Source: Rachycentron canadum (lineage: Eukaryota > Chordata > Actinopteri > Carangiformes > Rachycentridae). From it: a stretch of 64,000 bases of DNA. Where the stretch lies: contig CM076668.1 in NCBI GenBank assembly GCA_038496675.1, positions 2,090,891 through 2,154,890 on the forward strand. Reading direction: 5' to 3'. Made by a program: the position numbers and the translations under genes. The notes under the pieces were generated by a model. The model searched no databases and had not been told where the DNA came from. It saw nothing but the letters and a program-made list of their open reading frames with translations. The number at the start of each line of letters is the position of its first letter. Position 1 is the stretch's first letter. Below are positions 1 through 12,000 of the stretch, piece by piece.

Positions 1-173
1 AGTAGTCGTTCTTCCTCTGTCTTACCGTCTCCACCTCTTCATCCTCTCCCTCGCTCCGACACATCTTTTCTTAAGCCTTGATAAGCCCGTCTGCTCTGAG
101 GCCAAGTTCACACCGAACACGTTTTCCATCTCTCAAAGTTAGAGCTGAATTGTTAATGTCATTCTTTCACCTG

Positions 174-177
<4 letters not shown>

Positions 178-217
<40 letters not shown>
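178..217. repeat. (CA)n microsatellite
   Basis: Perfect 40-base CA run followed by CT repeats. Confidence 0.95.
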
Positions 218-220
<3 letters not shown>

Positions 221-2280
221 CTCTCTGTCTGAAACACACACACATCTCCTTCAGACGGTGTGTTCTGCCTCTCATTAGCTTTTCTTACCCGTGTCCCAAT
301 TTATAAAACAAGAACAATGTAATTGGACGGAGCAGAGGCCTTTGTTTCTCCTCTCTTCATCCCACCTTCCTTGCTCCTGTCTTTTCCTCTCCCGCTCGCT
401 TTCATGCTTTATTTCCGTGTCCCCTTTGTCTTCCCCACCTTTCTTCCTCTTTTCCTCCTGTCTTCATTCCCACACCGTTGATGATGAGGAAATATATATT
501 TGACCTTGAAGTCGCTCCCTTATAAACAGCAGACAACTAACGATGTGGCAGTTAGGATTAGAGGGCTCAGCCTGCGATGCATTCTAATACGCTGCAAGTC
601 AGAGCGTCTTGAAAGTTTCCTCGTGCTCCATTTACCTTTCTATTCACTTTGATTTATCGATCCCATTGTTAAAAAAGAAAGAAAACACAATTTGCCAAAG
701 CAGTAAACAAGACGTAGGTACCGGTAATCAACCGTAAAACCAAAAACAGACGACTTCTTGAAATAATTATAAAAAACAAAAGAGAGGAATGAGACTTCCC
801 TCTCTCCGTCCTCTCTCTCTCTCTCTCTCTCTCGCCGTATGTGTACGTGTGTGTGAGTATCTCTCTCTCTAAGAGTTACAGTGACAGCCTCGGTGTAATG
901 ATAGGCTGCTGCAGAGATATTTGTGTCTCATAAATCCTCTATCGTTCAGCTGTTATTTACGACAGTGCGGTCAGGTGGGAGGGCGTCCAGAGGCGGAGAA
1001 AAAAAACAAAACAAAAAAAACATTGTCATGACAATACCCGGCCTCCAAGCGCCCTCGCATCCACCACCCAGCCTGCCATCTGACTCCATTTGCTCCCACT
1101 TATCCTCCCACCCTGTAAATATACCCCCCAACCCCCAACCCCCGGCTCCAGCGCAGACACAACGCCACATGTGATTCCCTTCACTTTTGAAGAAAATACC
1201 AGTCGGCGTTAAAATGGATGAAATCTCCACTCACCGACTGGGGGGGGGGGTGTTCTATTGCAGGCTCACACACAATGTCAGTGTCGGTGTGGAGCGACGC
1301 CACCTTCGCTGCAGAGTCAGAGTCAGAGTGAGAGCCTGAGTTTCAGTTTAACCAGGCTTATAATCTAAACACATTCATTATTACACAAATCTATTTCTTA
1401 CTCCTCTCATCTACAATTGAGTGACAAACATGCGTCACATTTTAGTTTGTGTTAAAACTGTATGAGACAAATGGATGGGAAGTGTCTGCTCGATTAACCC
1501 TTCACAGTCTTGAGATAATCCAATTTTTTTTTTTTTTTTTTTTGCCGTGCCGATGGTTGGTGTCTTTTGTTTGTTTCAGCACAACTTCCTCTAGAAAACC
1601 AGAATTATTATAAGAAACAATTATTTTTTTCTCTTCGACACTATGTCAACACATCGGAGCCAAAAAACATACAAATCAGATTTGGAAAATTATGCAAAGG
1701 CTAATACCCTTATTATGAAATAGAGAGCACAGCAGTGGTTTTAGTTGATTTTTTTAAATGTTCTTTGAAAACAATTTATATCCACATTAAGACAGAGCAA
1801 CATGACAATGTACAGTGTGAGGAATTCCTAAACAGCACAAATAACATCAGAAGTAACACTGAGACAAAATCAAACTATATTTGCTTAGTTTCTCCTGCAC
1901 AAATAACCCAGACTCCACTCTCTGTCACTGATCGTCCCCTTCCTGCCTCTCTTACCGGCTTCTGCTCCTAGTTCGTGCCTCCCCCACCTCCTGAGAGACA
2001 TTCAGCAGAGTCAGCAGGTTCAGACGTTTTTTTTTTTTTTCTGTTCCTTTATATGACAAGAAATGACGAAGCTTCAATTGCAACTCCTGCCATGAAGCAT
2101 TTACGTACTTTTACGCTGCACAAATGAGATGTATCAACTTCATCTGATCCCGTCTGTTTTCACCTGGTCTATCAACATCAAACAAAAACTGACAGATTAT
2201 TTTATGTTCGCACAGTCGACGGAAATTGACTTACGTAATGACTTTTACGGTGTGTTTAAAAAAAAAAAAAAAAAAAACCC
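218..2280. other. Unique/simple-sequence DNA, no gene seen
   Basis: Pyrimidine-rich stretch at 300-480, CT/GT runs at 811-860, poly-C near 1120 and poly-G near 1240, and poly-T tracts near 1527 and 2026. No recognisable coding sequence. Confidence 0.6.
811..833. repeat. (CT)n microsatellite
   Basis: Short perfect CT run in a pyrimidine-rich stretch. Confidence 0.9.
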
Positions 2281-2356
2281 AATATGGTGACGTCCAAATT
2301 ACAAACCAGAGGTTTCAAAACAGCAGCTCACAAACCAATGGGTGACGTTAAGGTGG
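2281..2356 (-). repeat. Repeat A, terminal fragment
   Basis: Matches one end of the dispersed repeat A (see 33278-33760): 'ccaaattacaaaccagaggtttcaaaacagcagctcacaaaccaatgggtgacg'. It lies in the opposite orientation to the 33 kb copy. The CRE-like TGACGTCA of other copies is mutated to TGACGTTA. Confidence 0.6.
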
Positions 2357-3532
2357 GCCACCGCTTGGCTCTTACACGCAACGCAGCTTCGCTGAGCTCT
2401 GCCTGACTCAGACAGCTGATGAACTGCACGCTGTTGTCTCTGCGTAGTAACATGGTACTAATGCGGTTCCCGAAGACAGGGCTGTTTGACGGCAAGGTAA
2501 CGCTGTGAAGACGTTCACAGTTAAGCCTGCACTTTCAGTGATACTAGCTCATTTCCCTGGGCTTGTTTTCTACTGGTGACGTCCAAACCAGCTCCTGCTG
2601 CTTCTGTAAACGTCATCTGATCTCAGTCCAATGCATACACTGCCTCTAGATAAGTACCGCACACAACCCCATGTCAAATACCCTGAACTACCACTATAGC
2701 CTTCTGTTTTCATTGTCTACAAAGCACTTTTCGTATTTACACCCTGAATGCCAACCAGGACAGACTTGAAACTGCGTGGCGTTCTCCCCTGACAGAAATG
2801 ATTACAGTTACAGAAATGATGTTCTGCTTTCACTCCAGCTTGGAGTGAAGTGTGGCCCTTTGGAAGAGCTAGAAATCCTTTTGTCTTCCTGTGTTGTGGG
2901 ACAGCAAACAGCTTTTTGTTCACATCCTCGTTATGCTGTAATCTTTGTGTTGGTTGTTTGTTGTATACACCTCTCTGACCCTCATTTGCTTCTTCTCTGG
3001 TGCAGCTGGAGAAGAGAGTGAGGCTTTGTTGGCTTAAGTAAAGCTTTTAAAAATTGTATGTGAGCAATAAAAAGAGCAGCAGCAACAGAGAGGAACAAAA
3101 TGAGAGATGAATAAAAAAAAAATGATAGAGGGAAAAAGAGGAAGAAGATGGACAGAGAGAGGAGGTGGGGGGTTCAGAGAGGAGGATGAAGGATGAAGGA
3201 GGAGGTCACAGTCTGACACGCCCAAAGCTTTCAGGTAGTGTGTTAGCTAAAGGTCTCTGAGCAGTCGGACGGCTGTTCAGTTAAAGGTTATCCAGACAAA
3301 CCAGCTTGTTAGTGCAGCGGTGATATGACAGCATACAGTGGAGAGAGAGGTCACAGGGTCACAGGTCACCGCCCCGAGGCGTCTGGAGATGACCCTGCTG
3401 TCATTTGTTTAAGGTTACATACTTACAGTTGAGTCCCGAGGTTTTTTAACAGTCCTGATGGGAGGTGGTGGGTAATTACCCCCCGTGTTTATACCTGGAC
3501 TCACACAGCAGACTGACAGAACAGACAGGGGG

Positions 3533-3533
<1 letters not shown>
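2357..3533. other. Unique DNA with a purine-rich tract, no gene seen
   Basis: Positions about 3085-3210 are almost entirely A/G on the + strand. Nothing else is recognised. Confidence 0.6.

Positions 3534-3611
<78 letters not shown>
3534..3611. repeat. (GT)n microsatellite, about 39 units
   Basis: Perfect 78-base run. It generates false Cys-Val and Thr-His open frames on both strands. Confidence 0.95.
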
Positions 3612-3612
<1 letters not shown>

Positions 3613-4072
3613 CACAATGCAGACTCACTCTCAAGTCATCACGTGCTTGTTCAGGATCCTTCAGCGTGATTCCTCGGTGTTGACCGTTTACCACAGGCGG
3701 GCGTCTGCTGACACAACTCAGAAATCTCTGTTTGTTTCAGACCAACGTAGTTTTTCTGTAGAGCAGCCATGTTGTTTGTAGAGCAAGTGCACTTGTGCCC
3801 ATCTGAGCACCCACGGGTGTGTGAGGTCAAGTCACATCATTTGCGTTTTGCTATCATGAGTCAGATGAAAAGGATTGACCAACAAAAACCTCAGGATTTG
3901 AACATTTCACTCTTGTTTTAAGCGACTGGATAAACCTGCATGGAGACGCCCACACAGTCCACGCACCCACCACCCTGTACTGGGCATTTAGATTTTAACT
4001 GAGGGTGCAAAACGTGTTCAGTTTAATATTCTGCAACCGGGCCTGTTTGGCCCTTTAATCGTGTTGTTGTAG

Positions 4073-4563
4073 ACCAGGGGAGGGCAATTCATTTTCCCAA
4101 GGGGAGCACATGAGAAATTGGGACTGTTGTGGAGGGTCTGACCAATAGGCTGGACTCAGTTCTGCTCAATATTCATTTTATATCTTTAGAAAAAGCAGTA
4201 ATCTGTGTGCTTTTGATGAACTGGTAGGAATAGATGTTACAACTGGCCAATGAAAATGTGAAGCAGGAACAGTAAAAACATTGTATCACTATTTAATAAA
4301 GAAAAACAATTGTGAACGTTGTGTGCGTTGACTGCTCCGCCGCTGGATGTAAAGCTTGGTAAAAACTCCTTGTTTTTGAAGCTTAGCTTAGCAAAGCTCC
4401 CCATGTCTGGCCGCTCTGCTGTTCCCATATTTCTCCGCGTGTTCATTGTCATGATGGTTCAAACTGTCATCTTTAAACAGTGATGTGTTCTCCACAAACC
4501 AAGCACACGGCTTTACCTTTGACTTCAGTGCATAAATACTTGAGAGTCCATGTCTTGCATGCG

Positions 4564-4599
<36 letters not shown>

Positions 4600-4775
4600 T
4601 GATGAAAAAAAAAAAATAGGAGTCGCCTTCAAAATAAAAGCAGTGCCGTTGTAGTGCATGCATGGTGTACGCTGATTTATATTTGATTCCTAATTTCCCA
4701 TTGAACTCACGTAGGCCAAAGACAGAGACAGCCAAAGGGCCAGATGTGGCCCGGGGGCCGTACAATGCCCAGGTC
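4073..4775. mobile_element. hAT-like non-autonomous transposon
   Basis: The left end (CCAGGGGAGGGCAATTCATT) and right end (GGCCGTACAATGCCCAGGTC) form imperfect terminal inverted repeats of the CAGGGGTGGGCAA type. The first ~130 bases and the GGCCAGATGTGGCCCGGGGGCC end match a dispersed fish repeat I recall. No transposase is encoded. A CA microsatellite (4568-4597) has expanded inside. A clear 8-base target duplication was not seen, so class assignment is inference. Confidence 0.55.
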
Positions 4776-5004
4776 GGCTGTTGACGGTCGATCGGATCTG
4801 TTTCCTCTGCAGAGAAGCGGTCTGTCTTCCTACCTGGCAACACCACTATAATTACAATCCACCAAGGAGCAGGAGCTACTGGTTTTGAAAGGGAATCTCA
4901 GATATTTGCATGTCACATCCAAAACACTCCCATGACTGATGGAGAGACTAAACACGACCTCTTTAAACCATGCGCCCGATGCAGGGACCTTTTTTACTGC
5001 TGTT

Positions 5005-5009
<5 letters not shown>

Positions 5010-5056
<47 letters not shown>
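5010..5056. repeat. (GT)n microsatellite
   Basis: Perfect 47-base GT run. Confidence 0.95.
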
Positions 5057-5058
<2 letters not shown>

Positions 5059-5864
5059 TACAAACTGTAATTTTGTTACCTTATTCTAATTTTTGTCCTT
5101 TGATGAAATTCTTGATTAGATTTAATTACATTTCAGCCATTTCATTGTGTTGTTAGGTTGTTGTGTGTTGCTACTTTAGTGACAGCATCACTCTCCTGCC
5201 ACACACACATACACACACACACTTACACGCATGATAGATATTTACACATGTAAAGCCTAATCAAGTGTGGCTCCGCTCCTCCTTGTCCTCTCCTCTTAAT
5301 TATCGTTAATTGTGTCCATTAACACAAAGAACAAGGTGCAAATTGAATCATGAGAGGAAGACAAATATTGATGGTAATTGACAGAGCTCTTTTTAGGGGG
5401 TGTTGTCGCCCCCAAATGGCCCCAGAAGGTTCCTGTTAACCCTCATATGCATAGATTATTCAATGACAATTAGGAATTAAGATGATGCTAACCATGCCTC
5501 ATTGCCAACTGCTGTTGTTCGAGTGTGTGTCTGTGCGCACAATGTGGTGAAACTCTGACAGTTTGTCACCCACCACACACACAAAGTGAGGGTGTGAAGG
5601 AGCAGGAAGGTGCATATGTCTGTCTTCATGTGAAATCTGATAAGCCCACTGGTCGTTGCCAGGCAGGGTTTTGAGGAGGCAAATGTCCAACTCAGCACTT
5701 TAGCCTCATGAAAAGGACATCAAATCCCTGACTCTGGCAACCCTGCACAGGCCGCCTCTCTGATCTGGCAACCCAATGAGGCTCACCTATTGATCCGAGT
5801 GCTCAGGCATATTTAAAAGATCACAGAGTGGAAGAGTTAGGTTTTTGAAAACAGATACAAATTA
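5057..5864. other. Unique AT-rich block, possible conserved non-coding element
   Basis: 5285-5485 contains homeodomain-like TAATTA/TTAATTG cores, a SOX-like ACAAAGAACAAGG and ATGCATA within low-repeat sequence. Resembles developmental enhancers; conservation not tested. Confidence 0.4.
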
Positions 5865-6190
5865 AAATTTCCACCTGATGATGGCACAACATGAATGGTC
5901 AGGGGATCAGTTATTGTGGTTGATCTGCTGGGGACCACGAATATGTATTACTAATTTAACAGCAATCATCTGATCTGTTGCTTTGATATTTCAATAAAAA
6001 GAAAAGATGTTAACTCCATGGTGGTGGTCGAGGTAGAGGCTCAGGGGATCATCAAAGCCATTGAAATATATCATCAAAGAACCATGAATGTCTCTACAAC
6101 ATGTTTGTGCCACTCAATCTATTAGATGCAACGAAAGGCTTGGCCTGATGGTGTTAGAGGAAAAGTCAGGGTATCACCACGTGATGAAAT
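5865..6190. repeat. Dispersed fish repeat relic ('gaggaaaagtcagggtatcacc' family)
   Basis: Several diverged units share phrases such as CATGGTGGTGGTCGAGGTAGAGG, 'accatgaatgtctctaca' and 'tagaggaaaagtcagggtatcacc'. These are hallmarks of a dispersed, internally repetitive sequence common in percomorph genomes. The internal units are visible near 6020-6060 and 6150-6180. Family name unknown to me; boundaries approximate. Confidence 0.5.
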
Positions 6191-6789
6191 TATGATGAGC
6201 TCTGTGAAACGCAACAGAGGAACAGCAGCTGCAGCAGACAGGAAGCTGCTGATTTGATGCATCACCCAGCGACCAAGTGTCCAAAATCAAACGCACCGTC
6301 CATGTTTCTTGCTTGGCTATACGCTAAATGCTCAAATGTCGACTGGTGAGTCCAGCTGCTCTGGAGTTAATGTTAATTTTACATCTTTTTCTGCCTTATT
6401 CTGCCATTAATTCCATAAGTGGCAGATATTTTCTTGCATTTATGCAGCTTAATATTGCAATATAAAGTCCATGGACACCCACAGAAGTGTTGTAATTATC
6501 AGTTGTATGCATAAGATGCCATAAGTGCCTGATTGGAATTTATTGGTTGCTTTCTGAGCAGTTCTCACTGGGGAACATATAAGCCTGGCAGCCTAAAGAT
6601 GCTCTTTAATTTAATCGTTTTATCATATATTATTATTATTATCACCATATAACATTTTTATCCCTACCCTCCTCCCTCTTAATAATGTAACTCAGAAACT
6701 TTTCTACTTTTATGGGTTTTTACACAAGTTATCGTACTCATACTGGAGTAGCAGTACACTTACCGTCCCTGATGTTAACATCAGGGCTG

Positions 6790-6905
6790 TATTCACCCTG
6801 TGGGACCGTGGCTATCACTACAAAATGTCACAACAATCCATCCATCCAATAGTTTAGACCTTTCATTGTGGACTGAAGTGATGGTCCGCCCAACCAAAAC
6901 ACAGA
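6790..6905. repeat. Second fragment of the same dispersed repeat family
   Basis: The stretch with 'caatccatccatccaatag' followed by 'ggactgaagtgatggtccgcc' is the other typical phrase of the family seen at 5865-6190. About 600 bases of unrelated AT-rich sequence separates the two fragments. Confidence 0.45.
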
Positions 6906-7944
6906 CCGGCATCGCCCCCCCCCACCCCACCCCCCCACAGCCATGTTGATAGCATGGCTAAAAATCAGTGAGGATGGGCTCAGATACGATAACGGAAAGA
7001 GGCTTGCAGGCATGTGAAGAGCATAGAGTGCGGCAGAGAGCGGCACAGACACTTGAGAAATCCTCAGTGTGCCACAGGGCTGAATAGTGATCGTGGAGCT
7101 GGATGAATTCCAAACGCATTGTGTGGATATTCCCCGGTGTGGGTCCGAGAGGCTGCTGGATAGAGAGGGGGAGAGCTTCCCCAGAGGCCTCAGAGCTGTA
7201 TGAAATCACAGCACAGTGCAACATAAACACATGCAGTATATATTTTATATTCAGGACAGTGAGTCCTAACAGCAGCAAAACCCCAGCTCCCTAAAACATG
7301 TATGTCACAAAGTTTGTTTGTTTTTTTTTTTTTTTGTTATTTTCTCTCAGAGTGAGTTCTTTGTCCGGGCCATTTGGACTCTGTCAAAGTCTTAAAAACT
7401 GCCTCAGTGCTTTTGTAACTATGGCACAAGCTGCCCGGTGAAGCAGGAGGCTGTGTGGGAGTAAAGTTGAATAAGATGCTGGTGAGAATGGATAAAAGAC
7501 GTTCACACAAGAGAAAATCAAGCCAGTCCTATATCAGGTACTTCACACAAGGGTCCTGGATCAGAGTGTGTGTTGGTGTGTGCACAGAGTAAAGCCTTCT
7601 ATAGCTTAAAAAAAAACAGATTAAGACCACTTGGGTGAAAAGTTCACACATTCACACTCGTGCATGCAGCATGGCGGCTGTCCTCCAGCAGCAAGCGAGG
7701 CTGCTCAGAGCCATTTTCATTAATTCCACGCCATTAATGAGCAAGAAAACGAAATGGAGAGGGAAAATATGGCTATCCATCGCCACTGTTGTTGGCAGGT
7801 GTATAATGAAGTATCAGAGCCCAATTGAATTGGCCCTAATTACACCAGCCTCCAGATATTGTTTCATCTGTACCAGTCCTATTAGTATGTGTTTTTTTAG
7901 TACAAACACATATAGATGCACTGACTCTAACATGCATTTACTGT

Positions 7945-7981
<37 letters not shown>

Positions 7982-9039
7982 CCGCGCGCTCTGTCATGCT
8001 TTGCTAACCAGTGGGTGGGCCGTGCCCTGCATCTTCCCACACTTAATTAGAGGAGCAGCACTTAAGAGGAAATGAGATTATATTAATTGAATTCATCTGA
8101 TAATATTAGGCCACTGCTTCACTGGTGGTCCGTCGCTGAAACAGCAATCACATCAGACCACAGCACACCACACCGAGAGGAAGTGTGCACCACTGTGTGT
8201 GTGTGTGTGTGTGTGCACGGCAAAAAAAATAAAATAAAATAAAGACCCTTATTATGTTGAATCTACTCATTTTACTTACAACATGAATAAATCTACCAGC
8301 AGTCAACTAACGTTGCTTTTTACCAATTCATATTGATTGTTTCTGTGATTTTCTTGAATCGCCTCCAGATAGATTTTCATCATCCCCTTCTCTTGTGCCC
8401 TCCCTGCAGAGTCATTCCTGTACTGTGGCGGCGTAAAGAGCAGAGCAGCTGTGATGATCTAAAGGTTTAATTTCCTCACAGGGACTGTATAGATAAATAG
8501 ATGGACCCTCATAAAGGGACAGAGGTAAAGCAGGCATTTAAAGTTTCAAGGCAGGAGGCTGACTTTGTTTCAATAGGGGCTGTAACAACGTGAGATGTAG
8601 ATCATTTGCTTAAAGCGTTGTTTGGTTTAGTAAGAGCACAAGACAAACTATAAGGATTTTATAGCTAGTTCATAAAAACAAAAAATTATAAACATGGCTA
8701 TTGTACAGACCTGCAGGTATTCAGCAATAACAACAGCTTTCAGCACAATATACAAAATATAAAGCTGAGTTATATCAATTATTAAAAATGGGAACAATTT
8801 GGGGAGTATTAGATGTAAAGATGTAAAATATTTTTCTTCAAACCTACTCATCAAACTGGAAAAAGACAATCCAACTGACTTTATCACTACACATTGAGAA
8901 AAAACAAAAGGTGTATTCCTTGAAATCACAATGTGTGTGTTTGTTTAAAAGGGAAGGGTTTTAGCAGTTTACCTTAAAAGTTTCATCTTAAATTAGCAAC
9001 ATTCAAAAACAATGAGGCTTTTAAAAACAGGCTAGAGTG
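6906..9039. other. Unique DNA, possible conserved blocks, no gene seen
   Basis: 7690-7870 (ATTAATTCC, CATTAATGAGC, CCTAATTACACC) and 8040-8115 (CTTAATTAGAGG, TTAATTGAATTC) are low-repeat and rich in homeodomain cores. A CA run splits them. The rest is nondescript. Confidence 0.4.
7948..7979. repeat. (CA)n microsatellite
   Basis: Perfect 32-base run ending in CGCCCGCGCGC. Confidence 0.95.
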
Positions 9040-9345
9040 AGCTGCTTCACTGTCACCATCTTGGCAGCGCTTGTGGAGGCGAGGCCTCAGTGCATGACAG
9101 TGCACACGCAACTGTCACTCAAGGCGGCGACACCCTTGATTATTTAAGCCTTAATAAAATCTAAATGAGCGCAGTTGTCATGGAGGAAATTAGACCAGGC
9201 AGTATACATGTTTATTTCTTTTATAAAGTGAGTCTATGGGGACAGACTCAGTATTGGAGCCAGACTCTAGTGGTTATTTGAGGAATTGCTGTTTTCAGCA
9301 CTTCCAGGTTGGCTTCATTTTTCTGCCTCTGATGTTGCTGCTTGC
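9040..9345. repeat. Dispersed percomorph-type repeat copy
   Basis: Runs from 'ctgcttcactgtcaccatcttggcagc' to 'cacttccaggttggcttcatttttctgc', including 'gtgagtctatgggga' and 'ctctagtggt'. I recognise these as an abundant dispersed sequence of percomorph fish. Only one copy in the window, so support is from memory. Confidence 0.45.
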
Positions 9346-11123
9346 CTTAAAAGCAATAGAATTGTTCCCTCTCATCAATACATTTCATTAGAAAAGTACA
9401 TTACAAATGAAGCTCCATCGCTCACACATATACTGATTCAGCAGCAGGAAGCAGTATAATACAAAACGATTCAACCATGCAACAAACTACAAACTCTGAA
9501 ACGGGCATAAAGTTGGATCCACATCTTTCTAAAACTGTTTGTAAACTGAAGATTAGAACCTTCTGGTGCCAGTCTGTTGGTTTAGACCACAGTAGTTTGA
9601 CTTCGATGGACCTGATGAACTGGTTGTGTGTATAAAACCTATTTTAAATCCAAAAAGTACAATAATTTACCCAGTCAGTCAGTGGCTGAGGATAACAAAT
9701 TGAAAGATTATTAATAGAACGATGAAGAGAATCAAAGCAAAGAGCAGAATAAAGAGAGTTACAAAAACATAATGACAGAGGAGGAAGAAGGTCCACCTCC
9801 TCATTTCATGCTGGATAACCACTGCCCTTAATTTTATGGATCTAATAGCTTTCAAATGGGTTTTTGTTCTCTCACCTTCCTAATGGAAGGCGGGTTGTGA
9901 TCAATATCCATGGCTTGGAGGAGTGAGGGATTGCTGTTATGCATCAATATGTCAGGCCAATAAAATTACCAAATTGTGTAGGGAGTGTTTGGTTGGTACC
10001 AATTCCAGTTCCACTGCCTGTAACAGTGGCTGAGCATGATGAACTTGTCAGAACGCTGTACTGTAATTTTCCTTGGTGAGCTCTCAGGACTGCTCTGTGG
10101 GATATTTTGTTATGCTTTTAACTAACTGCTGGCTATCACATGTCAGCATACGTATCATATTGCACTTTCTTTAAACTGGTTCAGATTACACTCACTCATG
10201 TGAATCACATGTCCCTTGAAAGAAGACCGAGATCTGCGTGTTCAGACGCTCTAAAATCTCTCCTCCATTGCTCTCTCCCCCCATCTCGGCCTTTCCTTTG
10301 CTCCCTTTGTGTTCAGGCAGTCTTTTACTTCATAAAATCCCTCCTGCGATTCCCACTCTGGTCCTGTCACCTGTCTTTGCCTCCTCACATATCTCCTCCT
10401 CCAGGCTGCTTTTTAATCCTTCCCTCTGCTGTTTGTCGGGGTTCATATTGTGTCATTTTTTCCCCTGAACTGCGGCCTCCTCTTTCTGATCTCTACCTTG
10501 TGACTGCTCCAAGTGATGTGAGAAACATGTTATCTGTCTTCTGAAGTGTGCTCTGGCTCGCGCTTCCTTTCCATGTTGTGCCAGATGAATTATATATGTG
10601 AATTACAACATAGAAAGATATTCTCTTTTAACTACTGAAGAGCTGTTAATCCCCCTCTCTCTATATGTATGAATAAACTGCAGAATCTCTGTCTCATGTC
10701 ATGTGTTAGATTTCTCCGTGTGAAACCTGTCATGCTTTATTAGATACATATCAACATATGGGACTAGAGCATGAATCATAACCTGTGCGCTACGGTTAAA
10801 ACAACCACCCCCAGTGACAAACACTGTCGCCTTTATGAAGTATGATGGCTGGGTTTTTAGAACCATATATAAAATCTTCTTTATATTTATTTATTTATTG
10901 TGCACACCAAAGATTGAAAGCCCTGAGTGTGGCCCTGGCCCTCGAGAGGACAGCATGTTTGCCAATAAAATCAAATGTGTGAACTGTTTTTATTTCCTGC
11001 AAGAGCAACATCATTCCAGAATAAATAAGATGCAAAACTCAAGCGCATTCTTTTTGAAACGTCCTTCAGGTAAAAAGTCAACATCAAGGTAATGTCAATT
11101 TAGCAAGGCAACAGAAAATACAA
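9346..11123. other. Unique DNA, no gene seen
   Basis: 9780-10010 is a low-repeat, AT-rich block with CCTTAATTTTATGGATCTAATAG and ATGCATCAATATGTC that could be a conserved element. The 134-codon frame at 10140-10544 is Ser/Pro/Leu-rich without recognisable domains. Confidence 0.4.
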
Positions 11124-11460
11124 TCTTTAAAGGTGCCACTTGTTAAGTTTTGCTACATAGCTAACGTTAGCTCACTTAACTTACCAGTCAAGAAAAAAAA
11201 GTTCAAACTTCTTTCCTTCACTCTTTCCTTCAAGAGCCGTGGATGTTAACGCTTCGTCTCCTCATCACCTTTTCTTGTGCTGTAGTTAGCCCGCTAACAG
11301 CTAGCCCCGGCCTGTCTCATCTCTTTCTGACTGACTCTTTGAAGACGTAGAGTGTCTATTATAACCTCTTGTATCATAAAGACAACAATGGCTGAAGCTT
11401 TGGTGAAACAGTAATCACCACGTTCAGCGGCAGAAAAAAGCTACTAATAGTCGCTTTATA
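11124..11460. mobile_element. Candidate MITE
   Basis: Starts TTTAAAGGTGCCACTTGTTAA, ends CTAATAGTCGCTTTATA; the ends are weak inverted repeats (AAAGGTGCCACTTGT against the reverse complement AAAGCGACTATTAG). The interior has 'agctaacgttagctc' and 'gttagcccgctaacagctagc', common in fish MITEs. No coding capacity. Confidence 0.4.
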
Positions 11461-11469
11461 ATAATAATA

Positions 11470-12000
11470 ATAACTTTATTGTTTATAAACTGTTTCTACG
11501 CTGTACTGTTTTATAGTTTGTACCCATATTTGTAAGTGTTAGAAAGTGCTTTACAGGAAAAACATTAAAACAAGCAGATGATAAAACAGGAAGTAACACA
11601 AAAACATAGATTTTTGTATGGTGGAAATAAAACAACAACAGTCATGAAGGTTTTCAAATAAAAAAAAATGTTTTAAGAGAATAAAACAACACAACCTATG
11701 AAACAGTCTTAAAATCTTTGGAATAAAAGAATGTTTTAAGAAGAGGTTTAAATTACACTAGTGATGCTGCCTGTCTTATTTCAGCTGTTCCACAGTGCTG
11801 TGGTCACCCTCACTAGACCAGACCTCAGTAGAACCAGCAGAGCTCCTCCTCCGACCAGTGTGAACATCCAGGCACACATTGAGTTAATAAGTCTGTAATG
11901 TCATTGGTTTGTATGTGGTAAGAAGGGTTTTTAAAGCAATTTGAAATATAACAAGCAGCCAGTGTAAATTTGTGAGAATTGTAGAAATCTAATCATATCA
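11470..12000. repeat. Retroelement-type dispersed repeat relic
   Basis: Contains 'gtgctttacaggaaaaacattaaaaca', 'ttccacagtgctgtggtcacc' and 'gcagccagtgtaaat' in that order, spaced as in a widely dispersed teleost repeat. The copy is heavily diverged and A-rich. Class uncertain. Confidence 0.5.

Noticed and set aside
3415..3781. Cys-Val and Thr-His repeat 'proteins' on both strands
   Set aside because: Direct translations of the GT microsatellite; the same applies to all such frames elsewhere in the window.
4388..4846. 152-codon open frame on the - strand
   Set aside because: It runs through the hAT-like repeat end and a CA microsatellite; no recognisable domain.
7635..8075. 146-codon open frame
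   Set aside because: Spans a CA microsatellite and a putative conserved non-coding block; no protein similarity.
10140..10544. 134-codon open frame
   Set aside because: Ser/Pro/Leu-rich frame over C/T-rich DNA with no domain; typical of random pyrimidine-rich sequence.
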